DNA of 64,000 bases from DASSKK01 sp035690495 (GCA_035690495.1 DASSKK010000028.1:55582-119581), one strand, 5' to 3'; numbered from the stretch's first letter, positions 27,288 to 36,919 are shown. Numbers and translations: made by a program. The notes: a model not told the origin generated them from the sequence alone.

Positions 27288-29846
27288 ATGGACACGTGGG
27301 CGCAACCGACTCGGGACGTGCTGGTCGGCAGGGAAGGAGCCCTGAAGAGGCTCGACTCGGCCCTCGCGCGCTCGGCAGGCGCGCTGGTGGTCGGGGAGGC
27401 AGGCGTCGGGAAGTCGCACCTGGCCCGGCGGTTCGCCGAACGAGCGGAGGCATCCGGTGCGCCGCTGGACAGGGTGGCCGCGATGTCCGGGCTACGCGAG
27501 CGGCCGCTCGCCGCACTTCGTCCGGTGCTCGGCGCCGGGCCTCCGGCCCACGACGATCCCGTCTCCTGGGCGACCGATCAGCTGTGCCGCAACCTGCCCG
27601 CCGGCCTGCTGGTGGTCGACGACGTCGACGTCCTCGACGAGGTCTCTGCGTTGGCACTGCACCGGGTGGCCGACCTCCCCGCGCGGCGTACCCCGCCACG
27701 TCTGTTGGCGACGCTGCGCTCCGGACGGGTGCCGCCGGAGCCAGTCGAGAGACTGCTGACCCAGGGTCTGCTGGAGCAGATCCCTCTCTCGCCGCTGCCG
27801 CAGGAGGCCGTGGCCGAGCTCGCCTCGGAGATCCTCGGCGGTCCCGTCGACACGTCCGCCGCGCTGCAGCTCGCCACCCAGTCGCGCGGCAACCCGCTGT
27901 TCGTCCGGGAGCTGGTCCTGGCCGGCTGCGACGGTGGGGCCTGGGAGCGCCGTGCGTCCGGCTGGTGCTTGCGCGGGCCCATCGCCGTGGTGGACCGGTT
28001 GCGCCCGCTTGTCGACGCCCGAGTCGCCGGGCTGACCGGAACCGCCCGTCGGCTGGCCGAGACGATCGCGCTAGCCGGACCCCTGCCTCCCGCGGTGGTC
28101 CTCGAGCTGAATCTCATCGACGGGGTCGCCGCGCTGCAGGCGACCGGTACAAGTCGTGTGGACAGCACGGGAATCGGCCTGCGGCACCCGATGTTCGCCG
28201 AGTCCCTGCTGGCCGCGGCCAGCCCCCGCGACACGGACCGGATCCTGGAGCGACTCCTCGACGTCAGTGCCCAGGCCGAGCTTCCCCTGCACACGATCGT
28301 CCGGGTCACGGCGCTGGCGATCGAACGCGACCACCACGTCGACGGGACCCGGCTGGTGGCGGCGGCGCAGATGGCGATGGCGCTCTATGACCTGCCGCTC
28401 GCCCGCGACCTCGCGACCGCTGCCTTGCGAACGGGGGACATGCGCGGCGCCCGCCTGATCGACGCCCAGGCCGGGGCGATGCTGGGGGATCCCACCGCGA
28501 CCGCCGCACTCGCGGCGATGGCGCTCGACGAGGGCTCACCGGACCGCGACCCAGCCGGCCTCGCGCTCGCCCGCCTCCAGGTCACCGGCCCGGACGGAGC
28601 GGACCGGGCGCTGAGGGCGCTGCCACAGCGCGAGACCGCGATGGTCGAGACGGTGCGAGCGGTGGCCCTCATGCGCGCTGGCAGCTGGGCGGAGGCGACA
28701 CGAGCCGCTCACCGTGCACTGGAGCAGGCCGAGGAACCGGACCGGTGGCTGGAGGCCGCGGCGGTCAGCGTGCTGCTGTTGGTGTACGGCGAGGACACGG
28801 TCGCCGGGCTGGACATCGGCCGGCGGGCTCTTGCACTCCTCGACGAGGGCACGGTGACCGGCCCGCATGCGCCGCTCGCCCTCGCCCATGCCACCGCCAT
28901 CGGCGCACTCCTGGACGGGCAGCCGGCTCTCGCTGAGCAGATCGCGGGATCAGACGCTCCGGGCGGCGCCGATACGCCGGTGTTCACCGCCCATCGGTGC
29001 ATGCGGCTCGGGATCGTGCACCTGTTCCGGGGCAGGACCCGGTCCGCAGCGCGCCAGCTCGAGGCGACCTTGCCGCTGCTCGCCGACTTCGATCCGGTGG
29101 ACATCCGCAGCTGGACTCACTCCCATCTGGCGCAAGCGCAGGCGATGCGCGGTGACGCCACGGCCGCCGCAGACTCAGCCCGACGGGCCCGCGAGGTCCT
29201 CGTGGACGGGCAGGCCACCACGGCGTACATCCTCACGCGGGCCGAGGCCTGGGTGCTGGCCGCGCGGGATCGTGCCGCCGAAGCGACGGCGGTGATCAGG
29301 GAGCTCGCCGACCGATGGACGGCGGCACCCGCGATCAGGGCACTGGTAGGGGTCGACGTCGCTCGGTACGGCGACCTCGGGGTCGCCGCATCCCTGCTCG
29401 ACGGCGCCGGCGCGGCGACTCGCAGCCGCACCCTGACTGCGGCCGAGCAGACCGTGCGGGCCGTCCTGGGCAACAGGACCGGCGATGTGCTCGCCGGCGC
29501 GCAGAGGCTCCAGGGCTGCGGGATGGACCTGTGGGCCGCGGATCTGCTCGCCCGTGCCGCGCAACGTGACGGCATCGAGGACGCTGCTGTGCTGCGTGGC
29601 GCTGCGCTCGCGGCCAGCCTGCCCTGCGAAGGAGCGCGAACGCCGGCGCTGAAGCGGCTGAGCCACCGGCTGACCGCTACCCAGAGCCGGGTCGCCGAGC
29701 TCGCCGCCCAGGGGCTGAGCAACCGTCAGATCGGCGAGACGCTCGGCATGTCGCCCCGGACAGCGGCCACCCACCTCCACCGTGCCTACAAGGTGCTCGG
29801 GGTCAACGAGCGCAGCCAACTCACCGTCAGGCTGGGGCAGATCTGA
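27288..29846 (+). CDS. Large ATP-binding LuxR-family regulator (LAL type)
   Basis: 852 residues. An N-terminal AAA-like sensor ATPase has Walker A GEAGVGKSHLARRF (near residue 36) and LLVVDDVDVLD (Walker B); the middle is a long helical TPR-like region; the C-terminal 60 residues are a LuxR helix-turn-helix (LTATQSRVAELAAQGLSNRQIGETLGMSPRTAATHLHRAYKVLGV). LAL regulators are usually activators of catabolic or secondary-metabolite genes after binding an inducer such as a sugar. It is divergent from the surface protein, which may be its target. Confidence 0.9.
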   Translation: MDTWAQPTRDVLVGREGALKRLDSALARSAGALVVGEAGVGKSHLARRFAERAEASGAPLDRVAAMSGLRERPLAALRPVLGAGPPAHDDPVSWATDQLCRNLPAGLLVVDDVDVLDEVSALALHRVADLPARRTPPRLLATLRSGRVPPEPVERLLTQGLLEQIPLSPLPQEAVAELASEILGGPVDTSAALQLATQSRGNPLFVRELVLAGCDGGAWERRASGWCLRGPIAVVDRLRPLVDARVAGLTGTARRLAETIALAGPLPPAVVLELNLIDGVAALQATGTSRVDSTGIGLRHPMFAESLLAAASPRDTDRILERLLDVSAQAELPLHTIVRVTALAIERDHHVDGTRLVAAAQMAMALYDLPLARDLATAALRTGDMRGARLIDAQAGAMLGDPTATAALAAMALDEGSPDRDPAGLALARLQVTGPDGADRALRALPQRETAMVETVRAVALMRAGSWAEATRAAHRALEQAEEPDRWLEAAAVSVLLLVYGEDTVAGLDIGRRALALLDEGTVTGPHAPLALAHATAIGALLDGQPALAEQIAGSDAPGGADTPVFTAHRCMRLGIVHLFRGRTRSAARQLEATLPLLADFDPVDIRSWTHSHLAQAQAMRGDATAAADSARRAREVLVDGQATTAYILTRAEAWVLAARDRAAEATAVIRELADRWTAAPAIRALVGVDVARYGDLGVAASLLDGAGAATRSRTLTAAEQTVRAVLGNRTGDVLAGAQRLQGCGMDLWAADLLARAAQRDGIEDAAVLRGAALAASLPCEGARTPALKRLSHRLTATQSRVAELAAQGLSNRQIGETLGMSPRTAATHLHRAYKVLGVNERSQLTVRLGQI

Positions 29847-29942
29847 GGGCGGTCTTTTCGTTGCTGATTCGTTATCGAACAACGATCGAAAATGGTCGGG
29901 CGTGGGATCGTAGTGTCGGTGGGCGGTGATTGACTCGATGCC

Positions 29943-31310
29943 ATGAACACGACGACCCGCGAGCAGGTCACCGGCCCGGCCGGTGTGGTCGCGGACGCGT
30001 CGGCGTCGTTGGATGGGCTCGACGAGGTGCTGTGGGCGGCCAAGACACCACAGGAGCTGTTGGACACCAAGCAGCAGATCGAGACCCTCCGGTCGCGCCT
30101 GTGCGCAGTCGACGCGCGGGTGTGTCAGGAGATCGACGTCACCCGCGCGAGCGCGACCGAGCAGTACGCCGCGCCCGCCGACTACCTCACCGCGATCTCC
30201 GGTGGCTACCGGGGCTCGGGACGCCGATGGTTGCGGACGTGCCGGGACCTGACCGGCGACCGCACCGCCACGTTGGCCGCATTGCAGACCGGGTCGGTCT
30301 CCGGCGAGCACGCACACGTCATCTGCGCCACGGTCCGCAAGCTGCCCGTCAAGCAAGAGGTCCGCGATGCGGCCGAACGCGAGCTGTTGGCGATGGCACG
30401 GGTGATGGACGCCAGCGAGCTCAAGGACGCCGGCAAGACCCTGCTGGAGGCGCTGGACCCCGAGGGCCGCGAACGTGAGGACGAGGCCGCCTTGTCCCGC
30501 GAGGAACGCGCCGCCCACCTCAACCGGTTCCTGTCCATCACTGACGACGGCATGGGCGGAGTCAAACTCCGCGGCCGCGGCTCGACCGAGGACGCGGCGA
30601 TCATCCGCGCCGCACTGATGTCGCTGACAGCCCCCGAGCCCGCCAAGTCCGACACGGACTCCGCCGGCGGCGCCGACTTCGGATCCGATGCTGACCAGGG
30701 GCCCGAGCGCACCGGCTCGTGTGACGACTCCGGGCGCGACACCCGGGAGTACTCCACGCGGGCCTGGGATGCCCTGGTCGAGGGATCACAGCGGCTGTTG
30801 GACTCCGAGGTGCTCCCGACCAGCCACGGCAGGAAGCCCCGGGTCAACGTCACCATCCCTCTCGACGACCTTTTGGACAAGACTGGGAAAGCCACGATCG
30901 AGACCGGGGAGTCGCTCTCCGCCTCCGCGGTACGCCGGCTGGCCTGCGACTGCGACTTGATCCCCGTCGTCCTCGGAAGCAACGGCGAAGTGCTCGACGT
31001 CGGACGTGTCCAGCGGCTGGTCACCGTCGCCATCTGGGCGGCGCTGGTCATCCGGGACATGCACTGCGCCTTCCCGGGGTGCCGGCGACCCCCGATCGCG
31101 TGCGACGGCCACCACCTCCGTTCGTGGCTCGAGGGCGGCCCGACCAGCCTGGCCAACATGTGCCTGCTGTGCCGCACCCATCACGTGATGATCCACGACA
31201 CCGGCTGGGACATCGTGATGAACCCCCTCGACCAGCGGCCGGACTTTCTCCCCCCACGTCGCCTCGACCCCGAACGCAAACCGATCCGAGATCGATGCCC
31301 ACGCGAATGA
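29943..31310 (+). CDS. DUF222 / HNH endonuclease-domain protein (13E12 repeat family)
   Basis: 455 residues: an N-terminal DUF222 helical domain, an acidic Ser/Asp-rich spacer (about 230-265) and a C-terminal HNH domain with CAFPGCRRPP, CDGHHLRSWLEGGPTSLANM and CRTHHVMIHDTGWDI carrying the paired cysteines and catalytic His. This family is multicopy in actinobacteria, often linked to REP13E12 mobile DNA, and its function is unclear. A degenerate SOS-like sequence (TCGAACAACGATCGA near 29875) lies in the upstream gap. Stands alone in an accessory stretch. Confidence 0.88.
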   Translation: MNTTTREQVTGPAGVVADASASLDGLDEVLWAAKTPQELLDTKQQIETLRSRLCAVDARVCQEIDVTRASATEQYAAPADYLTAISGGYRGSGRRWLRTCRDLTGDRTATLAALQTGSVSGEHAHVICATVRKLPVKQEVRDAAERELLAMARVMDASELKDAGKTLLEALDPEGREREDEAALSREERAAHLNRFLSITDDGMGGVKLRGRGSTEDAAIIRAALMSLTAPEPAKSDTDSAGGADFGSDADQGPERTGSCDDSGRDTREYSTRAWDALVEGSQRLLDSEVLPTSHGRKPRVNVTIPLDDLLDKTGKATIETGESLSASAVRRLACDCDLIPVVLGSNGEVLDVGRVQRLVTVAIWAALVIRDMHCAFPGCRRPPIACDGHHLRSWLEGGPTSLANMCLLCRTHHVMIHDTGWDIVMNPLDQRPDFLPPRRLDPERKPIRDRCPRE

Positions 31311-31412
31311 CGCGTGGGCTGCCAACACATCACCACACTCTGAGTGCTTCCAGGCGGAGCCGCGGGGGCACCACCTCACCCGACTCCGCCGGACCTGATC
31401 GGCATGCGCGGG

Positions 31413-32023
31413 TCAGATCCGCGAACGGCCGCCCTTCGCGGCGAGAGCGGCGGCGACCTGGCGACGGTTGGCGTCGACGAGCTCAGGGTCGGTACGAGGA
31501 AGCACGTCGTCCCAGAACGCGAGCATCGGCCCGCGGCCCTGCATCATGCCCAGCGGCCGGGCCAGGAACTGCATGTGGAAGTGTGCGCTGCCATCTCCCC
31601 ACCGCGAGAAATGCGTGCGGGCAACCCCCTCCAGGGCCTGGATCGCGTCGGCCAGTCGTCGCCGAACGTCGCGAGTAGATCTGGCTCCATCTCATGAAGC
31701 AGCACGTGTTCGCGCGGCGCGAGCCCCGCGATGAACGGCAGCCCGAACTCCGGCGGCGTACCCACCTGCCAGTGCTTGTCGGCCCAGATCGCGTTCTGGG
31801 CGCCCAGGGTGCAGTGAAAGCACTCGGCCGCGTCGAGCTCGCCTCCTCGCGGTCGTTCGGGCACCAGCATCGGCTCCAGCGGCTTGACGGTCAGGTCGCC
31901 TTCGAACCCGAACATCGGGTGGTCGAGCAGCGGTTGTGCGGACGGTCGACGGGCTCGACCGGCGGGCAGGGTGCGCCGGTCCGCGGATCGCGGCGACGCC
32001 ACGGTTAGGCTGGGCCCGTCCAT
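31413..32023 (-). pseudogene. HIT-like hydrolase gene, frameshifted
   Basis: The minus-strand frame from 32023 (or GTG 32002) reads MFGFEGDLTVKPLEPMLVP, CFHCTLGAQNAIWADKHWQ and PREHVLLHEMEPDL, then leaves the family. One frame over, DAIQALEGVARTHFSRWGDG, AHFHMQFLARPLGMM and FWDDVLPRTDPELVDANRR continue to a stop at 31413. The HFHMQF element is the histidine-triad-like part of an actinobacterial HIT-related family. One base is missing near 31675. The gene is therefore inactive, translated by frameshifting, or affected by a sequencing error. Confidence 0.7.
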
Positions 32024-32052
32024 TCTTCCCCGTCTTGTGCAGGAGCAGCACC

Positions 32053-33336
32053 GTGGCCTCGATCGACGCCGTCGGAGCCCGCGAGATCCTCGACTCGCGC
32101 GGCAACCCCACCATCGAGGTCGAGGTCGCCCTCGACGACGGGACGGTGAGCCGGGCGGCGGTGCCCTCGGGCGCCTCGACGGGAGCGTTCGAGGCGGTCG
32201 AGCTGCGCGACGGCGGCGATCGGTACGGCGGCAAGGGCGTCGAGGGCGCGGTGGCCGGCGTACTCGACGTGATAGGTCCGGAGCTGGTCGGCTTCGATGC
32301 CGCCGAGCAGCGGCTCGTGGACCAGCGGCTGGTCGAGCTGGACGGCACACCGAACAAGGCCAAGCTCGGCGCGAACGCGATCCTGGGCGTCTCGCTCGCA
32401 GTCGCCAAGGCCGCCGCCGAGTCGGCAGACCTCCCGCTGTTCAGGTACGTCGGCGGCCCGAACGCGCACCTGCTGCCCGTGCCGATGATGAACATCCTCA
32501 ACGGCGGCGCGCACGCCGACACCGCTGTCGACGTACAGGAGTTCATGATCGCGCCGATCGGCGCCGCCACGTTCCGCGAGGCGCTCCGCCAGGGGGCCGA
32601 GGTCTACCACGCGCTCAAGTCCGTGCTGAAGCAGAAGGGGCTGTCCACGGGCCTCGGCGACGAGGGCGGCTTCGCGCCGGACCTGCCCAGCAACCGGGAT
32701 GCCCTCGACCTGATCGGCTCCGCCGTCGCCGAGACCGGGCTGCGGGTCGGGGAGGACATCGCGTTCGCGATCGACGCGGCGGCCACCGAGTTCTTCGAGG
32801 ACGGGAGCTACCAGTTCGAGAAACAGGCCAGGTCGGCCGACCAGATGCGCGCCTACTACGCGGAGCTGCTCGACAACTACCCGATCGTCTCCCTCGAGGA
32901 CCCGCTCGCCGAGGAGGACTGGGACGGCTGGGCCGGGCTCACCGCCGAGCTCGGCGGCCGGGTGCAGATCGTCGCGGACGACCTGACGGTCACCAACGTG
33001 GAGCGGATCGCACGCGGGGTCGACGAGCGCTCCGCGAACGCGCTTCTGGTGAAGGTGAACCAGATCGGATCGCTGACCGAGACCCTCGACTCGGTCGCCC
33101 TCGCCCACCGCAACGGCTGGCGCTGCATGATCAGTCACCGGTCCGGGGAGACCGAGGACACCACGATCGCCGACCTGGCGGTGGCCATCAACTGCGGCCA
33201 GCTGAAGACCGGCGCGCCGGCCAGGTCGGAGCGCGTCGCGAAGTACAACCAGCTGCTGCGGATCGAGGAAGAGCTCGACGACGCCGCTCGCTACGCCGGA
33301 CGCGCGGCGTTCCCGCGGTTCGGCAGGGAAGGCTGA
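32053..33336 (+). CDS. eno: Enolase
   Basis: 427-residue glycolytic enzyme converting 2-phosphoglycerate to phosphoenolpyruvate. ILDSRGNPTIEVEV, GASTGAFEAVELRDG, MMNILNGGAHADTAVDVQE, GDEGGFAPDLPSN (general base Glu), SLEDPLAEEDW, and MISHRSGETEDTTIADLAV (signature) are all intact, with the catalytic Lys pair in LLVKVNQIG. GTG 32053 follows AGGAG by seven bases; a TAGGCT -10 lies near 32006. It leads the eno-ftsB-DUF501-ppx operon. Confidence 0.98.
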   Translation: MASIDAVGAREILDSRGNPTIEVEVALDDGTVSRAAVPSGASTGAFEAVELRDGGDRYGGKGVEGAVAGVLDVIGPELVGFDAAEQRLVDQRLVELDGTPNKAKLGANAILGVSLAVAKAAAESADLPLFRYVGGPNAHLLPVPMMNILNGGAHADTAVDVQEFMIAPIGAATFREALRQGAEVYHALKSVLKQKGLSTGLGDEGGFAPDLPSNRDALDLIGSAVAETGLRVGEDIAFAIDAAATEFFEDGSYQFEKQARSADQMRAYYAELLDNYPIVSLEDPLAEEDWDGWAGLTAELGGRVQIVADDLTVTNVERIARGVDERSANALLVKVNQIGSLTETLDSVALAHRNGWRCMISHRSGETEDTTIADLAVAINCGQLKTGAPARSERVAKYNQLLRIEEELDDAARYAGRAAFPRFGREG

Positions 33337-33344
33337 GGCAGGCG

Positions 33345-33935
33345 ATGCCGGGAAGCCGTCCGTCGGCGAGCCGCGGACCCGACCCGCGCCGGAGGTCAGT
33401 CCGGGGTCCGGCAAGCCCGGGCCGCGCGAGTACGCCGCGCGCGACAACCAGGCGCGGCGCACGCTCGGCAGCCGCACGACCGCGGATCTCCGACACGACC
33501 ACGCCCGCGGGACGGGGGCGGGACGCGGCCCGCATGGCGCGGCGTCCCCGTTTCACCGGGCGCTTCGCGATCCTGGTGCTGGTGGTCGCGCTGCTGACCG
33601 TGTCCTACGCCTCGAGCATGCGCGCCTATGCCCAGCAGCGCGCGCACATCCAGTCCCTGCGCCATGACATCGCCACGTCGAAGGCGCAGATCGACCAGCT
33701 CACCCGCGAGAAGAGGCGCTGGCACGACCCGGCGTACATCCGTGCCCAGGCGCACCGTCGCTTCGGCTGGGTGCTCCCCGGCGAGATCACGTTCCAGGTG
33801 ATCGGTGCGGACGGCAAGCCGCTGGGTGTCGCGGACACCCTCCCGAAGGCCGAGGTCCACACCAAGCACCAGCCCGCTCAGTGGTGGCAGTCGGCCTGGC
33901 GCAGCGACGTGCTCGCGGGCAGCACGGACAAGTGA
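33345..33935 (+). CDS. ftsB: FtsB/DivIC-family septum formation initiator
   Basis: Single-pass cell-division protein that pairs with FtsL and FtsQ at the septum. A Pro/Arg/Ser-rich cytosolic tail (about 63 residues from ATG 33345, eight bases after eno) precedes the transmembrane helix FAILVLVVALLTVSYASSM, a short coiled coil (SLRHDIATSKAQIDQLTREKRRW) and the conserved DPAYIRAQAHRRFGWVLPGE. A shorter start at ATG 33534 is possible; the upstream ATG has GAGG before it. Confidence 0.9.
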   Translation: MPGSRPSASRGPDPRRRSVRGPASPGRASTPRATTRRGARSAAARPRISDTTTPAGRGRDAARMARRPRFTGRFAILVLVVALLTVSYASSMRAYAQQRAHIQSLRHDIATSKAQIDQLTREKRRWHDPAYIRAQAHRRFGWVLPGEITFQVIGADGKPLGVADTLPKAEVHTKHQPAQWWQSAWRSDVLAGSTDK

Positions 33936-34432
33936 TCGGCCCGGCCGACGAGGCGGTCGTGCACGCCCAGCTCGGCCGGCCGCCGCGGTCGGTGCACGAG
34001 GTGGCACACCGGTGCCCGTGCGGGAACCCCGACGTGGTGGCCACCGAGCCCCGTCTCGAGGACGGTACGCCGTTCCCGACCACGTTCTACCTGACCTGCC
34101 CCCGGGCGGCGTCGCTGATCGGCACGCTGGAGGCGTCGGGCCTGATGCGCGAGATGTCCGACCGGCTCGCCGCGGACGCCGACCTGGCCGAGCGGTATCT
34201 GGCCGCCCACGAGGCCTATCTCGCCTACCGGGAGACCATCGCCCATGTGCCGGAGGTCGCCGCGGTCAGCGCCGGCGGGATGCCGGACCGGGTCAAGTGC
34301 CTGCACGCGCTGGCTGCCCATGCGCTCGCGGCCGGGCCGGGAGTCAACCCGCTCGGCGACGAGGTGGTGCGACGGCTCGGCCGGTTCTGGGAGCCCGGGC
34401 CGTGCGTCGCGGCGAGCCAGGACGCGTCGTGA
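33932..34432 (+). CDS. DUF501 protein
   Basis: 166 residues, starting on a GTGA overlap with ftsB. Conserved family elements: VAHRCPCGNPDVVATEPRL, GTPFPTTFYLTCPRA and the late GMPDRVKCLHALAAHALAAG with NPLGDEV. The CPCG and CP motifs may bind metal. DUF501 is nearly universal in actinobacteria between ftsB and ppx; its function is unknown, but position in a division/phosphate operon is constant. Confidence 0.93.
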   Translation: MIGPADEAVVHAQLGRPPRSVHEVAHRCPCGNPDVVATEPRLEDGTPFPTTFYLTCPRAASLIGTLEASGLMREMSDRLAADADLAERYLAAHEAYLAYRETIAHVPEVAAVSAGGMPDRVKCLHALAAHALAAGPGVNPLGDEVVRRLGRFWEPGPCVAASQDAS

Positions 34433-35370
34433 GCCGGGTCGCGGCCGTCGACTGCGGCACGAACACGATCCGGCTCCTGGTCGCCGACCTCGACGCCGCC
34501 ACCGGTGAGCAGCGGGATCTCGTTCGGGAGATGCGGATCGTCCGGCTGGGCCAGGACGTGGACCGCACCGGCCGGCTCGCCGAGCAGGCGCTGGCGCGCA
34601 CGTTCACCGCCGTCGAGGAGTACGCCGCCCTCGTCGCGCAGGCCGGGGCAGACACCGGCATCGCGGCGCTGCGGTTCTGTGCCACCTCGGCCAGCCGCGA
34701 CGCGGACAACGCGGAGGTGTTCGTCGAGGGGGTCCGGCAGCGGGTCGGCGTACGCCCCGAGGTGCTCACCGGCGACGAGGAGGCGCAGCTGTCCTACACC
34801 GGCGCCACCCGCGTGCTCGCCGGGCTCGACGTACCCGGGCCGGTGCTGGTCGTCGACATCGGCGGGGGATCCACCGAGCTGATCCTCGGGCCGGCCGCGG
34901 ATGACCGGGACGGCGAGGTTCGCGCCCGTTCGCTGGACATCGGGTCGGTGCGGCTGACCGAGCGGCTGATGCCCTCCGACCCGCCCACCGACGCGGAGGC
35001 AGCCGCTGCCCGGTCGGCGATCGACGAAGCGGTCGCGGGTTCGGAGATCCCGGTCGAGGAGGCGGGCACCGTGATCGGCGTCGCCGGCACGGTGACCACC
35101 GTCGCCGCGGTGAGCCTGGGGCTGACCGGCTACGACCGCGACCGCGTGCACCACTCGTGGCTGAGCAAGGCGGACGTCGCCGAGGTCACGGCGCGGCTGC
35201 TGGCGCTGACCGCCGCCGAGCGCGAGGGGCTGCACATCCCTGCGGGCCGGGCCGACGTGATCGCCGCCGGTGCGCTGATCTTGGACCGGGTGCTCGCCGG
35301 GGCGGGTGTCGGCCGGTTGCTGGTCTCCGAGTCCGACATCCTCGACGGCATCGCCTGGTCGCTGGTATGA
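34429..35370 (+). CDS. ppx: Ppx/GppA family exopolyphosphatase
   Basis: 313-residue ASKHA-fold phosphatase that removes terminal phosphate from polyphosphate or pppGpp. VAAVDCGTNTIRLLVADL (phosphate loop 1), ATSASRDADNAEVFVEGV and VLVVDIGGGSTELILG (loop 2) are intact; the C-terminal RNA-binding-like domain of longer Ppx is absent, as in mycobacterial Ppx1. Starts on a GTGA overlap with DUF501, last gene of the eno operon. The VapBC promoter abuts its 3' end. Confidence 0.93.
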   Translation: MSRVAAVDCGTNTIRLLVADLDAATGEQRDLVREMRIVRLGQDVDRTGRLAEQALARTFTAVEEYAALVAQAGADTGIAALRFCATSASRDADNAEVFVEGVRQRVGVRPEVLTGDEEAQLSYTGATRVLAGLDVPGPVLVVDIGGGSTELILGPAADDRDGEVRARSLDIGSVRLTERLMPSDPPTDAEAAAARSAIDEAVAGSEIPVEEAGTVIGVAGTVTTVAAVSLGLTGYDRDRVHHSWLSKADVAEVTARLLALTAAEREGLHIPAGRADVIAAGALILDRVLAGAGVGRLLVSESDILDGIAWSLV

Positions 35371-35377
35371 TTTCGGT

Positions 35378-35605
35378 ATGACTTCGAAGATCGCCGTCAG
35401 CCTTCCCGACGACTTGCTGGAAGCGGCCAGGCGTGCCGTACGCGAGGGGAGGGCGAGTTCGGTCTCGGGCTTCGTCGCGCAAGCGATCGCGGAGCGCGAG
35501 CGTTCTCGGGATCTGGCCGTCCTGGTCGCCGAGATCATCGCCGAGGATGGTGAGCCCGCGCCCGAGGACTATGCCTGGGCGGACCAGGCGCTCGGACTGG
35601 CGTGA
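35378..35605 (+). CDS. Antitoxin (ribbon-helix-helix, VapB-like)
   Basis: 75 residues. MTSKIAVSLPDDLLEAARRAVREG is a ribbon-helix-helix start and SSVSGFVAQAIAERER the second helix; the acidic tail (EDGEPAPEDYAWADQA) would bind the toxin. TATGAT at 35366-35371 overlaps the ppx stop codon and is six bases before the ATG, so the pair seems to have a leaderless promoter inside the end of ppx. It overlaps the toxin by four bases. Confidence 0.82.
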   Translation: MTSKIAVSLPDDLLEAARRAVREGRASSVSGFVAQAIAERERSRDLAVLVAEIIAEDGEPAPEDYAWADQALGLA

Positions 35606-35979
35606 CCGGGCTGACGCTCGATACCGGTGCGCTGATTGCGCTGGAGCGGAGGAGCCCGCGCATCACCGCGTTGCTGCAACGCGCCTCCGAGCAGCGCATG
35701 TCGCTCGCGATTCCTGCGGGCGTCGTCGCCCAGGCCTGGCGAGGCGGCGGCCGTCAGGCACGCCTGGCGCGGTTGCTCGCAGCGCCGGAGACGGAGATAG
35801 TCTCCCTCGATTCTCAGGCCGCTCGCGCGGTCGGGGCGATCTGTGGCGAGGTCGGTGTCGATGACGTCGTCGACGTCTCCGTTGTCCTGTGCGCCCGGCG
35901 CAACGTCGATCGCGTGGTCACCTCTGATCGCGACGACATCCGCCGAATCGACGAGAAGGTCCCGATCATCGAGGTGTGA
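35602..35979 (+). CDS. VapC-type PIN-domain toxin
   Basis: 125 residues. TGLTLDTGALIALERRSPR carries the first Asp, SLAIPAGVVAQAWRGG the Glu region replaced by a Gln/Trp pattern typical of this subgroup, and DVVDVSVVLCARRNVDRVVTSDRDDI the late acidic site. RNase activity is expected from the family. Sequence is clearly different from the three other PIN toxins in the window, so the loci are not recent duplicates. Confidence 0.85.
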   Translation: MTGLTLDTGALIALERRSPRITALLQRASEQRMSLAIPAGVVAQAWRGGGRQARLARLLAAPETEIVSLDSQAARAVGAICGEVGVDDVVDVSVVLCARRNVDRVVTSDRDDIRRIDEKVPIIEV

Positions 35980-36015
35980 GTCCGGCCGCGGAACCTGGGC
36001 TGCGAGGATGGCGCG

Positions 36016-36852
36016 GTGTCCGAGCGTCTTCCGCACCCGCTGACCGGCGAGCTGTTCGAGTCTCCGGTGGCACCCGGCACCGGCTGGCCGGACGAACTCG
36101 CAGACGCCGAGACTCCCGTGGCCTGCGACGCGGACGAGGTGCTTGCCGGGGCGGTCGTCAGCGCGGATCTCGACGAGCTCGGCGCGCGCATGTCGACGTG
36201 CCGGGCGTGCCCGCGCCTGGTCGAGTGGCGGGAGCGGGTCGCGCGGTCCAAGCGCGCGGCGTACGCCGACCAGCCGTACTGGGGCAGGCCGATTGCCGGC
36301 TGGGGCGACCCGCACCCCGCCGTACTCGTCCTCGGCCTCGCCCCCGCGGCCAACGGAGGCAACCGGACCGGGCGCATCTTCACCGGCGACCGTTCCGGCG
36401 ACTGGCTGTTCGCCGCGCTGCACAGGGTGGGGCTCGCCACGCGGGCCACGTCGGTGCACGCCGGGGACGGGCAGAGGCTGCGCGGGACGCGGATGGTCGC
36501 CACCGTGCGGTGCGCGCCGCCGGACAACAAGCCGTCCGTCACCGAGCGGGACACCTGCGCGCCCTGGCTGTTGCGGGAGGTCTCCATGGTCGCCGACTCG
36601 CTGCGCGTGGTGGTGTGCCTGGGGCTGTTCGGGTGGGATGCGGCGCTGCGCACGTTGCGGGCGCTGGACTACGACGTACCCCGTCCCAAGCCGAGGTTCG
36701 GGCACGGCGCCGAGGCGGTGGTCCGCTCACCGGACGGCGGCGAGGTGACGGTGCTCGGGTGCTACCACCCGTCCCAGCAGAACACCTTCACCGGCAGGCT
36801 CACCGAGCCGATGTTCGACGCGGTCCTGCAGCGGGCGGTCCAACTCAGTTGA
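36016..36852 (+). CDS. Uracil-DNA glycosylase, family 5 (UdgB)
   Basis: 278-residue iron-sulfur glycosylase that removes uracil, hypoxanthine and related deaminated bases. CRACPRLVEWRERVA supplies two of four Fe-S cysteines; motif A GLAPAANGGNRTGRIFTGD (no catalytic Asp/Asn of families 1-4, typical of family 5), CAPPDNKPSVTERDTC, and motif B GCYHPSQQNTFTG follow. The TGA overlaps the left arm of the terminator hairpin at 36848. GAGGAT six bases before the GTG could be a weak leaderless -10. Confidence 0.9.
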   Translation: MSERLPHPLTGELFESPVAPGTGWPDELADAETPVACDADEVLAGAVVSADLDELGARMSTCRACPRLVEWRERVARSKRAAYADQPYWGRPIAGWGDPHPAVLVLGLAPAANGGNRTGRIFTGDRSGDWLFAALHRVGLATRATSVHAGDGQRLRGTRMVATVRCAPPDNKPSVTERDTCAPWLLREVSMVADSLRVVVCLGLFGWDAALRTLRALDYDVPRPKPRFGHGAEAVVRSPDGGEVTVLGCYHPSQQNTFTGRLTEPMFDAVLQRAVQLS

Positions 36853-36919
36853 GTTTCGCCTCCTTCCCTTCTCTGCCCACCGTCAGCTGGGCGCAGGCGG
36901 CAAGGAGGCAAGACTCAAC
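36848..36919. terminator. Long hairpin between udgB and hipBA
   Basis: Arms GTTGAGTTTCGCCTCCTT (36848-36865) and AAGGAGGCAAGACTCAAC (36902-36919) match at 16 of 18 positions. The left arm includes the udgB stop codon. It separates the glycosylase gene from the HipBA locus. Confidence 0.6.

Noticed and set aside
29858..29885. SOS (LexA) box before the DUF222-HNH gene
   Set aside because: TCGAACAACGATCGA is one base short and has a mismatched second half compared with the actinobacterial consensus; mentioned only as degenerate.
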